From: Hydractinia symbiolongicarpus
Taxonomy: Eukaryota; Cnidaria; Hydrozoa; Anthoathecata; Hydractiniidae
DNA: 64,000 nt
Direction of reading: 5' to 3'
Assembly: GCF_029227915.1 (NCBI RefSeq)
Contig: NC_079887.1
Location: 25,047,650-25,111,649, forward strand
The position numbers and the translations under genes are program-made. Each line of letters opens with the position of its first letter. Positions within the stretch are counted from its first letter, which is position 1. The notes beneath the pieces are model-generated. The model was not told the origin of the DNA. It worked only from the letters and a program-made list of their open reading frames with translations, and did no database searches. Positions 62,837 to 64,000 of the stretch are shown here, piece after piece.

Positions 62837-64000
62837 GTGGGACCAATCCTACCCGTTATCGCGCGCTAAAAAAATAGCGACAGTTTCGAAAACTACATTT
62901 CATTGACTTTTGAACAGTGTCAATTCGTTTGGGTTACAACGGTTGGGTCACATCTTCGTACCAACATGTATTTAGCGATATTTTTCTGATATTACTAGGT
63001 TGTATGGCTTTTAACAGTGAAACCATTGACTGTGGGACTTAATTGAACTGATTATGGACTGTGACCTTATAAATGTGAAAGTGAGAAAATTGGACTCCAA
63101 GAAGTAACATTCTTCTTAATATGAAATGATTGCCGGAAATCAGCGATTACACTGGGCGCTGTTGTAGCGCTTCATTTAAAAATTTAGATAAATAAGTCGT
63201 TCTTTACTGTGGGACCAATCCTACCCGTCATCGCGCGCTGAAAAAATAGCGACAGTTTCAAAAACTACATTTCATTGACTTTCGAACGGTGTCAATTCGT
63301 TTGGGTTACAACGGTTTGGTCACATCTTCGTACCAACATGTATTTAGCGATATTTTTCTGATATTACTAGGTTCTATGGCTTTTAACAGTGAAACCATTG
63401 AATGTGGGATTTAATTGAACTAACTTTGGACTGTGCCCTGATAAATGTGATAAATGAGACAATTGGACTCCAAGAAAAAACATTCTTCCTATTTTCACGT
63501 GATTGCCGGAAATCAGCGATTACACTGGGCGCTGTGGTAGCGCTTCATTTAAAAATTTAGATAAATAAGTCATTTCTTACTGTGGGACCAATCCTAGCCG
63601 TTATCCCGCGCTGAAGCAGTAGAGACAATTTCAAAAACTACACTTCATTGACTTTCTAACGGTGTCAGTCCGTTTGAGTTACAACGGTTGGGTCACATAT
63701 TCGTACCAACATGTTTTTAGCGATATTTTTCTGATATTTCTAGGTTGTATGGCTTTTAACAGTGAAACGACTGACTGTGGGACTTAATTGAACTGATTAT
63801 GGATGTAACCTTATAAATGTAAAAGCGAGACAATTGGACTCCAAGAAAAAAAATTCTTCTTAATTTGACGTGATTGCCGGAAATCAGCGATTACACTGGG
63901 CGCTGTTGTAGCGCTTCATTTAAAAATTTAGATAAATAAGTCGTTCTTTACTGTGGAACCAATCCTACCCGTCATCGCGCGCTGAAAAAATAGCGACAGT
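62837..64000 (+). repeat. Last three full monomers and a 48 bp partial
   Basis: Monomers at 62837, 63209 and 63582 have TTTGAACAG/TTCGAACGG bodies and a GAAGCAG head. The window cuts the next one after 48 bp (63953-64000), whose CCCGTCATCGCG head equals that at 63209. The array therefore continues beyond this window, and the first base of the window is also inside it. Confidence 0.9.

Larger units (their letters stand above)
1..64000 (+). repeat. Satellite DNA array, 372 bp monomer, 172 full copies plus a 48 bp partial
   Basis: Every part of the window belongs to a head-to-tail repeat. Taking GTGGGACC (or its variant) as the first base of a monomer, starts are: 1, 373, 745, 1118, 1491, 1864, 2239, 2612, 2984, 3356, 3728, 4101, 4474, 4843, 5215, 5586, 5958, 6329, 6675, 7047, 7420, 7793, 8166, 8539, 8912, 9284, 9656, 10027, 10399, 10772, 11145, 11517, 11890, 12263, 12636, 13008, 13380, 13752, 14124, 14496, 14869, 15241, 15613, 15985, 16357, 16729, 17101, 17474, 17849, 18221, 18592, 18964, 19339, 19711, 20082, 20454, 20827, 21199, 21571, 21944, 22316, 22688, 23059, 23431, 23803, 24175, 24549, 24921, 25294, 25667, 26039, 26412, 26784, 27155, 27528, 27900, 28271, 28644, 29017, 29389, 29761, 30134, 30507, 30879, 31252, 31627, 31999, 32370, 32742, 33115, 33488, 33860, 34232, 34605, 34977, 35349, 35721, 36094, 36466, 36837, 37209, 37582, 37953, 38326, 38698, 39071, 39444, 39816, 40189, 40561, 40933, 41306, 41678, 42050, 42424, 42797, 43170, 43542, 43915, 44289, 44662, 45034, 45406, 45777, 46149, 46522, 46894, 47267, 47639, 48010, 48383, 48755, 49126, 49499, 49870, 50243, 50616, 50988, 51360, 51733, 52106, 52477, 52850, 53222, 53594, 53967, 54338, 54709, 55079, 55452, 55824, 56197, 56569, 56942, 57314, 57687, 58059, 58432, 58747, 59119, 59490, 59863, 60233, 60603, 60976, 61348, 61719, 62092, 62464, 62837, 63209, 63582, 63953. 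All are in the same orientation. The family is not one I recognise, and the strand label is arbitrary. Confidence 0.98.

Noticed and set aside
1-64000. CRISPR array
   Set aside because: Period is 372 bp and the whole unit is repeated; there are no short repeats with unique spacers.
1-64000. Tandemly repeated gene cluster (5S rDNA, histone or snRNA-like)
   Set aside because: No 5S, U-RNA or histone sequence, no pol III internal promoter or terminator in a conserved place, and no long open frame in the consensus monomer.

Overview
The whole 64 kb window is one uninterrupted satellite-DNA array. A monomer of about 372 bp is repeated head to tail, always in the same orientation. Reading from the conserved GTGGGACC (position 1) to the next one, I count 172 complete monomers (1 to 63952) plus 48 bp of a 173rd. 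Lengths are almost all 371-373 bp. The two clear exceptions are deleted monomers at 6329 (346 bp) and 58432 (315 bp). I see no protein-coding gene, RNA gene, transposon, CRISPR array or unique sequence; the few open frames of 60-75 codons are chance readings of the repeat.

Organism: a long homogeneous array of 372 bp monomers, about 38% GC (hand count of the first monomer), with nested higher-order repeats, is typical of eukaryotic centromeric or other heterochromatic DNA. CpG is not depleted in the first monomer (18 CpG in 372 bp), which fits a genome with little CpG methylation, such as many invertebrates. I do not recognise the satellite family and cannot name the species. A centromeric role is inference only.

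Layout: monomers differ by modules that exist in two or more alternative states (head, middle, tail, linker). Following these gives a hierarchy of higher-order repeats (HORs). At 0-14 kb there are dimeric (746 bp) units and 2.98, 3.72 and 4.44 kb-spaced near-identical blocks. At 14-17.5 kb there are trimers (about 1116 bp). At 17.5-20.5 kb a tetramer of 1490 bp occurs twice, with no difference I could find by eye. At 20.5-29 kb there are tetramers and trimers. Much of 16.8-27.7 kb is present again at 30.5-41.5 kb, displaced by about 13.78 kb, with one tetramer missing and other monomers added. At 41.5-47 kb the array is a more mixed mosaic. At 47-54 kb there are trimers, tetramers and a 4.47 kb-spaced block; at 54-64 kb, dimers and three copies of a trimer.

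How it works: nothing here encodes a product. The array evolves as a recombining system: unequal exchange and conversion between out-of-register monomers create and homogenise HOR units. Shared derived changes let some of these events be put in relative order.
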